In this document: positions 33,102 through 40,347 of the stretch, one piece after another | Layout of the letters: each line of letters opens with the position of its first letter | Numbering within the stretch: position 1 is the stretch's first letter | From: Streptosporangium minutum | GTDB lineage: Bacteria > Actinomycetota > Actinomycetes > Streptosporangiales > Streptosporangiaceae | Assembly (NCBI RefSeq): GCF_002149035.1 | Contig: NZ_NGFP01000045.1 | Span: 1-43,131 of the forward strand | Reading direction: 5' to 3' | Length of the DNA stretch: 43,131 nucleotides | Translations under genes and position numbers: made by a program | Notes under the pieces: model-generated | What the model saw: the letters and a program-made list of their open reading frames with translations, nothing else | Database searches by the model: none | What the model was told of the DNA's origin: nothing

Positions 33102-33352
33102 CACCTCTTCCCCACCTGGCCGACGCGATTCTTCCCCTCCCGGCTGACGTGGCCCGCGAGTTGGAGGGCCGCCATCCCGGATGGGTCGTCCTGTGGCGCT
33201 GCTGGGCGTGCCGCTACTGGGCCTTCCCCTGCTGGATCACCACCGGCCCCGAACCCGTCGAGGCCAGGCACGCCGACGATCTGCTGACCCTGATGCGACA
33301 GGTCGAAGCCCAGCACCCGATCCTCCGCCGCAGCGGGCAGCACGCGGACTGA
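33098..33352 (+). CDS. Small hypothetical protein, second of a coupled pair
   Basis: 84 residues starting at a GTG that overlaps the previous stop. The core reads ELEGRHPGWVVLWRCWACRY followed by WAFPCWITTGPEPVEARHAD, with a CWAC motif plus another Cys. This resembles a small Trp/Cys-rich metal- or partner-binding unit, but three cysteines are too few for a standard zinc ribbon. The C-terminus is a helix (ADDLLTLMRQVEAQH). Coupling to the upstream gene and proximity to the XRE/DUF397 locus suggest a shared, unknown role. Confidence 0.75.
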   Translation: MTPLPHLADAILPLPADVARELEGRHPGWVVLWRCWACRYWAFPCWITTGPEPVEARHADDLLTLMRQVEAQHPILRRSGQHAD

Positions 33353-33413
33353 GAGGCTCGAAAGCCGCATGGAGCGGGACGCTGCTCATCCGGGGAGCCG
33401 CCCCGCTCCATGC

Positions 33414-33809
33414 TCACCCGGCAGACGCGCCTCGTTGGATGAGCATGGCGTGGATCCGTTCCTCCGACGGCGTCTCCTCCGGGGCGAGAGGGGTCAGGCC
33501 CGTGAACTTGACCGTGTGCCTGTGCCTGCTCTCGCCAGAGAAAGCGTCGCACGACGATTCGTAGCCGTGGAGCGCCGTCCCCTCCACGCGATAGGTCGTC
33601 GCGTACAGCTCGTACTCCACCGAGGAGACAGTCGTCTCGTACACATGCCACAGCGCCCCGGAGGCGTCCAGCTCGTAGTAGGTGTGCTCCTCGGTCAAGG
33701 ACGCGCCGTCCGGGCCGAGGATGCCGTGCGGGCCGAGCAGGGTGTCGCTCAGCGGGCCCACCGGCCCGGCGACCAGCGTGCGGCCGTCGGGCGTACGCCA
33801 TGCCTGCAC
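33414..33809 (-). CDS. Hypothetical protein downstream of the sortase
   Basis: 131 residues, no signal peptide and no recognised family. The sequence is rich in strands with tyrosines (EEHTYYELDASGALWHVYET, SSVEYELYATTYRVEGT), and a short charged helix near the C-terminus (ETPSEERIHAMLIQRG). It starts with GTG at 33809 (VQAWRTPDGRTL), with AAGGA nine bases upstream. It lies 38 bp downstream of the sortase gene in the same direction and may be part of that operon. Confidence 0.65.
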   Translation of the reverse strand: MQAWRTPDGRTLVAGPVGPLSDTLLGPHGILGPDGASLTEEHTYYELDASGALWHVYETTVSSVEYELYATTYRVEGTALHGYESSCDAFSGESRHRHTVKFTGLTPLAPEETPSEERIHAMLIQRGASAG

Positions 33810-33847
33810 GGGTGCGGATCCTTCCGATGCCGGTAGGGACGACGCGA

Positions 33848-34702
33848 TCAGACGCGGCGGGTCTTCGACAGGGTCGCGTAGACGATGATGTTGTCGGTGT
33901 AGTGGCCGGTCTTGCGGTTGTAGACGCCGCCACAGGTGATCAGCCGCAGGGTGGCCTCACCGGTGTTGCCGTAGACCCGCTTCGACGGGAACGCCTTCTT
34001 GCTGACCTGCTCCACACCGTCGACCGTGAACTCCGCGATGGTCTTGTCCGACCGGGACACCTTGATCGTGTCCCCGCGCTTGATCTCCTTCAGACGGCTG
34101 AAGACGGCTGCCCCGCGCTTGGTGTTCACATGCCCGAGGACCACCGAAGGCCCCTGCTGGCCGGGGATCGGCCCGTGCTTGTACCAGCCGGCCTGGTTCG
34201 GCTTGCTCAGCGGCGGGGTCTGGATCTCCTTCTTAGCGTCCACTCCCAGCGCCATCAGCGGAGCCAGCAGCCCGATCTTCGAAATGGCGATCCTGTACGG
34301 CCTCACCCCGGCGCTCTTGAGCGGCTCCGGCGGCTGGACGACGGGCAACGGCGGTGGCGCGGTCGGCGCGGCGGCCGTCAACGGCACGTCCAGCCCACCC
34401 GGCCCCACCACCGGGGACAATGCCACCGCCGGATCCTGCTGCGCCGGCTGCTCGCCCTGCGCTGGAGCGTTCTCCACCACCATGCTGTCCGCCGCCTGCG
34501 CGATCGGAGGCCCGTAGGGCTCCTCGTCGGCCGCCGGAGCCAGGTAGCTGAGCAGCCCCGCCATGATCGCGGCCACCCCGCCGAGCGACCCGACCACGAG
34601 CGCCGCCGGGAGCAGCATGCTCTTGGGAGACCTGGGGGGCTTGGGGGGACGACCGCCACCGTAATAGGGGTCGGGACCACCCTGCGAAGGCCCTGGATAC
34701 AT
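33848..34702 (-). CDS. Class F-like sortase
   Basis: 284 residues. A Pro/Gly/Tyr-rich cytosolic N-terminus (YPGPSQGGPDPYYGGGRPPK) precedes one membrane helix (LLPAALVVGSLGGVAAIMAG) and a Pro-rich spacer. A sortase barrel follows, with the catalytic residues His191 (VVLGHVNTK), Cys257 (LRLITCGG) and the assisting Arg263 (YNRKTGHY), ending DNIIVYA. This compact actinobacterial form, without class A or C accessory elements, fits class F. It would attach a secreted protein to the cell wall or a surface amine. The likely substrate is encoded immediately upstream, 17 bp away, on the same strand, so the two form an operon. Confidence 0.9.
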   Translation of the reverse strand: MYPGPSQGGPDPYYGGGRPPKPPRSPKSMLLPAALVVGSLGGVAAIMAGLLSYLAPAADEEPYGPPIAQAADSMVVENAPAQGEQPAQQDPAVALSPVVGPGGLDVPLTAAAPTAPPPLPVVQPPEPLKSAGVRPYRIAISKIGLLAPLMALGVDAKKEIQTPPLSKPNQAGWYKHGPIPGQQGPSVVLGHVNTKRGAAVFSRLKEIKRGDTIKVSRSDKTIAEFTVDGVEQVSKKAFPSKRVYGNTGEATLRLITCGGVYNRKTGHYTDNIIVYATLSKTRRV

Positions 34703-34719
34703 ACGGCGCGCCTCCTTAC

Positions 34720-36276
34720 CTAGCCTCGGCCACGGACGTGCGCCGCCTGCCGCCTCTTCAACGCCACTCCGCCGAGAACGCTTCCGATCACCATGGCCGT
34801 CCCGCCGCCGATCAGGCCCATGCCCGAAGGCCCGTCGTCGGAAGCCTCACCGGTCTGGGCGCCGCCCGAGGGAACGACGGTCACCTGAGGGGTGGTCGGC
34901 GTCGCCCTCGTGGGTGTGACGGTCGCCGTCACGGTCAGGGTCGGCTTGGGCGTGGACGTGCTCGTGTTTCCCTGGCCGGTGTTGCTGTTGCTCGGCGTGG
35001 GGGTCGGAGTGGTCGTGGACCTACACGTCGGTGAAGGCGAAGGAGTCGGCGTCGGCGTCGTTGTAACGCATGTCGGCGTCGGCGTCGGATTCGTCGGCTG
35101 GACACACGTCGGAGAAGGCGTCGGTGTGGCAGTGCACGTCGGCGTCGGCGTCGGATTCGTCGGCTGGACGCACGTCGGAGAAGGTGAGGGAGTGGACGAC
35201 GGGGCCGGAGTCGGGGTGCACGTCGGGTCCGGACGCGGGCTTCCCGTGTTCGACGGGTCAGGCGAAGAAGTCTTACCCGAGATGGTGACGTTCACCGACA
35301 CCGGCGCGCTGACGAGCGTGCAGGTGGCGCGGTGCTCGGTCGGCGGCTCCGCCAGCTCCTTTGTGATCACCCGGAAGGCGTCGAGCTGTGTCCACTTGCC
35401 CTGCTCGTCGTTCACGACCTGGACGACGTGCTTGCCGTAGTTGAGGCCGAGGAACCTCCACAGCGTCAGCCCGCCCCTGTTCGCGTCGTTCGACGGCGTG
35501 CCGTCGGACATCTTCGAGGCGTCGATGTAGGCCGGCGTGGCCGGCGCGCCGTCGATGTAGAACCGGGCCTTCCCGGCGCGGAAGTCACGCTGGGCGACGT
35601 ACTCGATTCCGGTGCCGGTGAACGAGAGAGAGGCCGTGGCCCCCTGCTCCACCGTCCGGTGGATGTCGTGGTGGTGGTCGTTGTTGTTCGCCGGCTGGTC
35701 GTTCAGATCCCTCCAGCGGCCCGTCTCATACCTCACCCGCTGGTCGTCGTCGTTGACCATGACCTCGCCGGCGGGCGGCGTGAAGTCCACGAACAGCTTC
35801 TGGGGAGTGACCTTGACCGTTCCCGCCTTTTCGGTGTGGGCGGAGTCGGAGAGGTTGGCGGGGAGCGCAAGGACGGTGCCGGGCTCAAGCTGGCCGGACT
35901 GGTCGGCGCTTCCCACCGGCTTGAGGACGCCTCTCCAGACACCGGACAGCTCGACGTCTCCGGTGACCGCGACCTTGCCTCCGGGGGCGAAGTAGTCCGG
36001 CGAGCCGAACCTCGACGCGTCCTTGTAGGCGAGCGCCCAGCCGATGTTGAGCGGCTCGCCGACCGAGAGCGTCGTGGGGACCGTCACCCTGGTGCTGAGT
36101 TTCACCGGGCCGCTCCGCACGATCGTGCCGGGCCCTCCGGTGCATATGTAGTCGACCTCAAGCTCGGCGGTGTTCGCACCGGCCGGTCCGGAGGTCAGCG
36201 TGACCAGCGCACCGCTCAACAGGCCGAGGACTGAAACCGCGACAGCCCCACGGAGTCCCGCTCCCCACCGCACCAC
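34720..36276 (-). CDS. Large secreted Thr/Pro-stalk surface protein, probable sortase substrate
   Basis: 518 residues. After GTG (GGAG six bases upstream) comes a signal peptide (GAVAVSVLGLLSGALVTLT). A beta-rich extracellular part follows, including GIEYVAQRDFRAGKARFYID and LWRFLGLNYGKHVVQVVND, which resembles the carbohydrate-binding-like jelly-roll modules of secreted actinobacterial proteins. A stalk rich in Pro, Thr and Ser carries repeats of PSPTCVQPTNPTPTPTC, with cysteines regularly spaced. The C-terminus has GGAQTGEA, a membrane helix (GMGLIGGGTAMVIGSVLGGV) and a basic tail (KRRQAAHVRGRG), which together form a cell-wall sorting signal. The TG in GGAQTGEA is the likely cleavage site for the neighbouring sortase; the motif deviates from LPXTG. 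Confidence 0.88.
   Translation of the reverse strand: MVRWGAGLRGAVAVSVLGLLSGALVTLTSGPAGANTAELEVDYICTGGPGTIVRSGPVKLSTRVTVPTTLSVGEPLNIGWALAYKDASRFGSPDYFAPGGKVAVTGDVELSGVWRGVLKPVGSADQSGQLEPGTVLALPANLSDSAHTEKAGTVKVTPQKLFVDFTPPAGEVMVNDDDQRVRYETGRWRDLNDQPANNNDHHHDIHRTVEQGATASLSFTGTGIEYVAQRDFRAGKARFYIDGAPATPAYIDASKMSDGTPSNDANRGGLTLWRFLGLNYGKHVVQVVNDEQGKWTQLDAFRVITKELAEPPTEHRATCTLVSAPVSVNVTISGKTSSPDPSNTGSPRPDPTCTPTPAPSSTPSPSPTCVQPTNPTPTPTCTATPTPSPTCVQPTNPTPTPTCVTTTPTPTPSPSPTCRSTTTPTPTPSNSNTGQGNTSTSTPKPTLTVTATVTPTRATPTTPQVTVVPSGGAQTGEASDDGPSGMGLIGGGTAMVIGSVLGGVALKRRQAAHVRGRG
35030..35225 (-). repeat. Repeats encoding the Cys/Thr/Pro stalk
   Basis: A ~60-bp unit encoding the phrase CVQPTNPTPTPTC recurs at about 35070-35130 and 35140-35190, with diverged versions around it. 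Length variation between strains would be expected. Confidence 0.7.
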
Positions 36277-36471
36277 TAGACACTCCGATTCACCGGGATC
36301 TTGCCGCAAAACCGGCCATCTAATCACAACTAGGCCCGGATCGTACCGCTCTGCGATCTCCCGCCGCAGGGAGACGACAGAACCCCCAGGCGACTGTGGC
36401 GGACTTGTGATCTGGCCACTCCGGGCACAACAGACGTACCGGCACCGTAGGGCGGCTGTACCTGAAAGTAA

Positions 36472-36486
36472 CAGAATCGTATTCTG
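36472..36486. promoter_or_regulatory. CAGAAT-CGT-ATTCTG palindrome before the acyl-CoA dehydrogenase
   Basis: A perfect 6-bp dyad with a 3-base spacer, 28 bases before the start codon. It is a probable operator, of the sort used by TetR-type regulators of acyl-CoA genes; no regulator is adjacent. Confidence 0.5.
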
Positions 36487-36514
36487 GTCCACGGATCCCC
36501 CAAGGAGGCAGTCA

Positions 36515-37660
36515 ATGCAGCGAGACCTCTTCGAGGAGGAGCACCAGCTCTTCCGTGAGACCGTGCGCGAGTTCCTGGCCCGCGAGGTCGCGCCCCACCA
36601 CGATCAGTGGGAGAAGGACGGCATCGTCCCCCGCGAGGTGTGGAAGAAGGCCGGCGAGATCGGGATGTTCGGCTTCGGGGTGCCGGAGGAGTACGGCGGG
36701 GCGGGGATCACGGACTTCCGCTACAACGCCGTGATCGTCGAGGAGGTCATCGGGATCGGCGCGTCCGGCCTGGGCTACTCGCTGCACAACGACGTGATGG
36801 CTCCGTACTTCGTGGACCTCACCAACGACGAGCAGAAGGCCCGCTGGCTGCCCGGGTTCGTCAGCGGCGAGCTGATCACAGCCGTCGGGATGACCGAGCC
36901 GGGCGCGGGCAGCGACCTGCAGGGCATCAGGACGACCGCCGTGCGCGAGGGCGACCACTACGTCCTCAACGGCCAGAAGACCTTCATCACCAACGGCATC
37001 AACTCCGACCTGGTCGTGGTGGTCGCCAAGACCGATCCGACCGCCGGAGCCCGGGGGACGTCCCTGCTCGTCGTCGAGCGGGGCATGGAGGGCTTCAGCC
37101 GGGGCCGCAACCTTGAGAAGATCGGCATGCACGCCCAGGACACCGCGGAGCTGTTCTTCGACAACGTCCGGGTCCCCGCGGCCAACCTGCTGGGCGCGGA
37201 GGAGGGCCAGGGCTTCTTCCAGCTCATGGGCAACCTCCCGCAGGAGCGGCTGTCGATCGCCGTCATGGCCGTGGCCGCCGCCGAGACCGTCCTGCAGGCG
37301 ACCATCGAGTACTGCAAGAGCCGCAAGGCCTTCGGCCGCAGCATCGGTAGCTTCCAGAACACCCGCTTCGTCCTGGCCGAGCTGGACACCGAGGTCGAGA
37401 TCGCCCGCCACTACGTGGACAAGTGCATCCGGGCCCTCAACGCCAAGGAGCTCACCGTCGTCGACGCCGCCAAGGCCAAGTGGTGGACCACCGAGCTGCA
37501 GACCAAGGTGATCGACCGCTGCCTCCAGTTGCACGGCGGCTACGGCTACATGATGGAGTACCCCGTCGCCAAGGCCTGGGTCGACAGCCGGGTCCAGACC
37601 ATCTACGGCGGCACGACCGAGATCATGAAGGAGATCATCGGCCGCTCCTTCGGCTTCTGA
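36515..37660 (+). CDS. Acyl-CoA dehydrogenase (long-chain/LCAD-like subgroup)
   Basis: 381 residues, the usual length. AVGMTEPGAGSDLQGIRTTA is the FAD/substrate signature, and FITNGINSDLVVVVAKTD follows. LPQERLSIAVM contains Glu244, which aligns with the catalytic base in the LCAD/isovaleryl-CoA subgroup. LQLHGGYGYMMEYPVAKAWV and the C-terminal IYGGTTEIMKEIIGRSF are typical; the YGG in place of YEG also fits that subgroup. It should oxidise acyl-CoA to trans-2-enoyl-CoA with FAD, passing electrons to ETF. AAGGAGG lies seven bases before the ATG. A short palindrome at 36472 suggests repression by a fatty-acid-type regulator. It is probably monocistronic. Confidence 0.95.
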   Translation: MQRDLFEEEHQLFRETVREFLAREVAPHHDQWEKDGIVPREVWKKAGEIGMFGFGVPEEYGGAGITDFRYNAVIVEEVIGIGASGLGYSLHNDVMAPYFVDLTNDEQKARWLPGFVSGELITAVGMTEPGAGSDLQGIRTTAVREGDHYVLNGQKTFITNGINSDLVVVVAKTDPTAGARGTSLLVVERGMEGFSRGRNLEKIGMHAQDTAELFFDNVRVPAANLLGAEEGQGFFQLMGNLPQERLSIAVMAVAAAETVLQATIEYCKSRKAFGRSIGSFQNTRFVLAELDTEVEIARHYVDKCIRALNAKELTVVDAAKAKWWTTELQTKVIDRCLQLHGGYGYMMEYPVAKAWVDSRVQTIYGGTTEIMKEIIGRSFGF

Positions 37661-37742
37661 CCACTCTGGTGAGCACCGACTCCTTCCCGGTCGCGGCCTG
37701 GACGGTCCCGCCGCCTTGAGTGCTCACAGGTCGCGCGGGACA

Positions 37743-37791
37743 GCCGGCGGCGGGCGGTGGGCGGCCCGTACGGCCACCGCCCGCCGCCGGC
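37743..37791. terminator. Very strong bidirectional hairpin between convergent genes
   Basis: An 18-bp perfect stem (37743-37760 with 37774-37791; arm GCCGGCGGCGGGCGGTGG) has a 13-base loop. It lies between the acyl-CoA dehydrogenase and the DUF998 gene, which converge, so it can end both transcripts. No gene is seen between 37661 and 37926. Confidence 0.85.
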
Positions 37792-37926
37792 ACCGCGAGG
37801 AGGCCGAGCAGGGCGACGCCGCCGAGGTAGCTCCAGGCACAGGGACAGGTGAGGGCTGGCGCGACGTTCGCCTTGACCCTGCGGCTCCGATGGGACGACC
37901 GCCGGAGCCGGGCGGGAAGGCCTCCG

Positions 37927-38640
37927 CTACGAGGGGCGGACCGGATGGCGGAGTGCGGTCGTCTCGGCAGTGCCGGTGTTGATGAGGTGGATGGAGATCG
38001 TGGAGATCCAGGCCCAGCCGATCAGTGACGCGACGGCGAACAGCAGGCTCATCAGTCCGGGGTTGGTCTGCGGCAGCACGGTGTAGACGATCCCGCCGAC
38101 CGCGCTGTAGATCGCCCATCCCTTTCGCTTCCCGACGAGGAACCGGCGGGCGAACACCAGGCTGGCCGCCAGCAGGGCCAGGCCGCCCACCATGGCTGCC
38201 ACGTTGTGAAGCATGCCGTGCCAGGACGTCTCGCCCTCCACGGATCCGACGGGGTAGCCGGCGGCCGGGTCGGTGACGAAGACGCCTGCGGCGATCAGCC
38301 CCGCGCCGACGACGCCGATCAGTCTGGGGCCCCACTTCGCCCCGGGACCTTGGCGCAGTGTCCGCCGCATCCCGACGGCCGCCGCCATGAACAGCGTCCC
38401 GGTGACGATGAAGTTGGCGATCTGCAGCCAACCGAGGTCTCCCATCGACAGCTGGCTGAGCATGTGCCGGGACAGGTCGAAGCCGTCCCGGGAGAAGGCC
38501 TGGGCGAACGCCACCGTGAAGAACAGCGGGGTCGCGATCACGCCGGCGGCCAGCAGCCGCTTCGTGGTCGTGGTGTCAGTTCCGTCCCACGAGGTGACCG
38601 TCGAGTTCACCGTGGTCGCCTGCCGGCTGTTGGTTGGCAT
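37927..38640 (-). CDS. DUF998 family membrane protein
   Basis: 237 residues with about six membrane helices, including AGVIATPLFFTVAFAQAF, WLQIANFIVTGTLFMAAAVG, LIGVVGAGLIAAGVFVTDPA, LHNVAAMVGGLALLAASLVF, AIYSAVGGIVYTVLPQTN and LFAVASLIGWAWISTISIHL. LSQLSMGDLGWLQIANF and the VFVTDPAAGYPVG...SWHGMLHN phrase, with its conserved Asp and His, are characteristic of DUF998, whose function is unknown. The ATG at 38640 has GGAG eight bases upstream; ATG at 38646 has only two bases between and is rejected. It is single-standing. Confidence 0.82.
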   Translation of the reverse strand: MPTNSRQATTVNSTVTSWDGTDTTTTKRLLAAGVIATPLFFTVAFAQAFSRDGFDLSRHMLSQLSMGDLGWLQIANFIVTGTLFMAAAVGMRRTLRQGPGAKWGPRLIGVVGAGLIAAGVFVTDPAAGYPVGSVEGETSWHGMLHNVAAMVGGLALLAASLVFARRFLVGKRKGWAIYSAVGGIVYTVLPQTNPGLMSLLFAVASLIGWAWISTISIHLINTGTAETTALRHPVRPS

Positions 38641-38896
38641 GCTCATATCTCCGTCTCAGGCGTTCTGTCGCGTTCCTAACTGTGTGACGGTGCCTGTCCG
38701 GAAAAGGAATCGGTCCGGGCCCGACGGGCCGCGACCAATGTGACCGGGCCGGGCCCCGGGTTGCGCAGCACGCGCAGTGGAAGGCCGGCCAGGCACCGCG
38801 CCGTGGCCGAAGCGCCGGCGGGCGCCGTCGGCCGTCTCCGGTTCGACCTGGTCGGCGGCCTCCGAACGGCCGTCCCGCCGCCTGTCCCACCGGCCG

Positions 38897-38933
38897 GGTA
38901 CGGCCCGCGCCCTCGCCGGGCGCGAGCCGTACC
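38897..38933 (-). terminator. Imperfect hairpin downstream of the lipoprotein gene
   Basis: GGTACGGC (38897-38904) pairs with GCCGTACC (38926-38933) and the inner GCGCCC (38907-38912) with GGGCGC (38918-38923), with a short mismatch between. It lies about 80 bases past the lipoprotein stop. The rest of 38641-39013 holds no supported gene. Confidence 0.55.
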
Positions 38934-39013
38934 CCGCGTGACCGATCGGCCCGCGGGCCGGTGCTCAGATCTTCAGCGGGCCACCCGGCATCGACAGCCG
39001 CCCGCCGGAACCG

Positions 39014-39565
39014 TCATTCCGGGACGATCTCCTCGATCTTCGTGGCCGTCCCGTCCTTGACCGTCACCTTGGCGTAGAAGGACACAGCCGATTTGAGTGC
39101 CTTCCGGAGCTGGTCCGTGGTGCACTTGTGCGGGATCTTGCCCTCACTGCAGATGGCGCCCTGAACGTCCAGTACCTCGGTGAACGGCGTGAGCTCGACC
39201 TTCTGGGCTTTCTCCCCCTCGGGAGCCACCGTGATCGCGTTCGCGCCCGACAGCTTGACATCACCCAGCAGCTCACCGTCGGCCCCGCGGAGCGGCTTCT
39301 CACTCGGCGAAGCCGACGCCGACGCCGTGGCCTCGGGCACCGTGGCCGCCGGGTCCGAGGGGGAAGAGGAAGGGACGGCCGGCTCGGAGGAGACCGCGGG
39401 CTCGGAGACGGACGCGGAGGCGGAGACGGACGCGGTGGGGGCCGCCGCCGGGTCGCCCCCGTCCGAACAGGCGGTGAGGCCGGCGGCGAAGGCGGCCACC
39501 AGCAGGATGCGCGTTACCTTCGTGGATCTGTTCACGTTGCGCAACGATGCCACGGAGTCCCGCAT
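39014..39565 (-). CDS. Lipoprotein, function unknown
   Basis: 183 residues. KVTRILLVAAFAAGLTAC is a lipoprotein signal peptide with the lipobox GLTAC and lipidated Cys33. A Ser/Ala/Pro/Glu-rich linker of about 60 residues follows. A small C-terminal domain contains ADGELLGDVKLSGANAITVA, VELTPFTEVLDVQGAICSEG and ALKSAVSFYAKVTVKDGTAT. The domain has two cysteines (AICSEG, HKCTTD) that could form a disulfide. It resembles no family I can name. The ATG at 39565 lacks a clear ribosome site; an in-frame TTG at 39583 and GTG at 39535 are alternatives. It is divergent from the mini membrane protein gene. Confidence 0.78.
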   Translation of the reverse strand: MRDSVASLRNVNRSTKVTRILLVAAFAAGLTACSDGGDPAAAPTASVSASASVSEPAVSSEPAVPSSSPSDPAATVPEATASASASPSEKPLRGADGELLGDVKLSGANAITVAPEGEKAQKVELTPFTEVLDVQGAICSEGKIPHKCTTDQLRKALKSAVSFYAKVTVKDGTATKIEEIVPE

Positions 39566-39637
39566 CGCGCTCAATCGCCGCAAGATCAGCTCGGGGAACG
39601 CATACTGGTCAGCGAAGGCTCACCAAAGGCGGTGTTG

Positions 39638-39799
39638 ATGGACAGCGGACTGATCCTGCTGATCTTCCTGGCGTTCCTGTTCGCCTGGGGTCTCAACCGG
39701 GTCCGGCGCGCCCTGCGGCTCGGACCGGTCGCCTACGCGGGCGTCGTGATCGTGTTCGTCCTGGTCATGCTCGCGCTGTGGGGACAGACCTTCCGCTAG
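39638..39799 (+). CDS. Single-pass/two-helix mini membrane protein
   Basis: 53 residues: MDSGLILLIFLAFLFAWGLN is a membrane helix. A basic loop (RVRRALRLG) and a second helix (VAYAGVVIVFVLVMLALWG) follow. AAAGGCGGTG lies before the ATG. Its stop TAG abuts the left 24-bp inverted repeat of the ACT-gene segment. No function known. Confidence 0.6.
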   Translation: MDSGLILLIFLAFLFAWGLNRVRRALRLGPVAYAGVVIVFVLVMLALWGQTFR

Positions 39800-40323
39800 G
39801 TGCTGTGACCGGAAAGGTACACCGGGTCGATTCCGGTCAGCCCCTGGCACGGTATGGCCGACGGGGACGGCCGTGCGAGCGTGCATGCCTCACAGGAGGG
39901 TCTGGTAGACAGGCGCCCATGAACCCGCTTACAGCCCAGCACCTGCGTATCGTGTCCCCGATGTTCACTGTCGAGCATCTGCCGGATGCGGCGTTGCCCG
40001 AGGACGACTGGATTGTGCTTGTCCGCGCCCCCGAAGGGCTGACTGTCGTCCGAGAGGCCCGGCCTGCAGACTCAGGTGAGCAGTGGATCGGCCTCTACGG
40101 CGACGTCACAGCGCACGGCTTGGATGTTCCGGGGATGCTTTCGGCAATCATCAAGCCACTGGCAGAGGCAGCGATTCCGGTGTTCGTCGCCTCAACTTTC
40201 CACGCCGACTTGGTTCTGCTTCCCGAGTTGAAGAAACAGCAGGCCATCACTGTCCTGGAGGAAGCGGGACATCACGTGGAGGGCGGGGACGGCGGAGCCG
40301 GTGAACCTTTCCGGTCACCGCAC
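39800..40323. mobile_element. Candidate mini-element: ACT gene bracketed by 24-bp inverted repeats
   Basis: Bases 39800-39823 and 40300-40323 are inverted copies of each other at 22 of 24 positions (core GTGACCGGAAAGGT). Directly outside each end is TAG, which on the left is the stop of the mini membrane protein and on the right is the stop of the ACT gene. The pattern resembles terminal inverted repeats with a 3-bp target duplication. No transposase is inside, so it would be non-autonomous. Confidence 0.45.
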
Positions 40324-40326
40324 TAG
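39919..40326 (+). CDS. ACT-domain protein (CASTOR/ACT_7-like)
   Basis: 135 residues made of two ACT-like halves: LRIVSPMFTVEHLPDAALPE, then WIVLVRAPEGLTVVRE, and GMLSAIIKPLAEAAIPVFVA with STFHADLVLLPELKKQQAIT. The second half (LA-A-IPVF--STF-D-VL) is the signature of CASTOR-like amino-acid-sensing ACT proteins. It probably binds an amino acid or similar small ligand; the target is unknown. The C-terminus overlaps the right inverted repeat, so its last eight codons come from the repeat. The base composition is a little less GC-rich than the flanks. The ATG has poor ribosome-site support. Confidence 0.82.
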   Translation: MNPLTAQHLRIVSPMFTVEHLPDAALPEDDWIVLVRAPEGLTVVREARPADSGEQWIGLYGDVTAHGLDVPGMLSAIIKPLAEAAIPVFVASTFHADLVLLPELKKQQAITVLEEAGHHVEGGDGGAGEPFRSPH

Positions 40327-40347
40327 CCCCGCCCGGCTCGCGGCCGG

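Noticed and set aside
38641-39013. Possible gene in the gap upstream of the DUF998 gene
   Set aside because: Frames are Arg/Pro-rich without start signals; only a terminator-like hairpin is supported.
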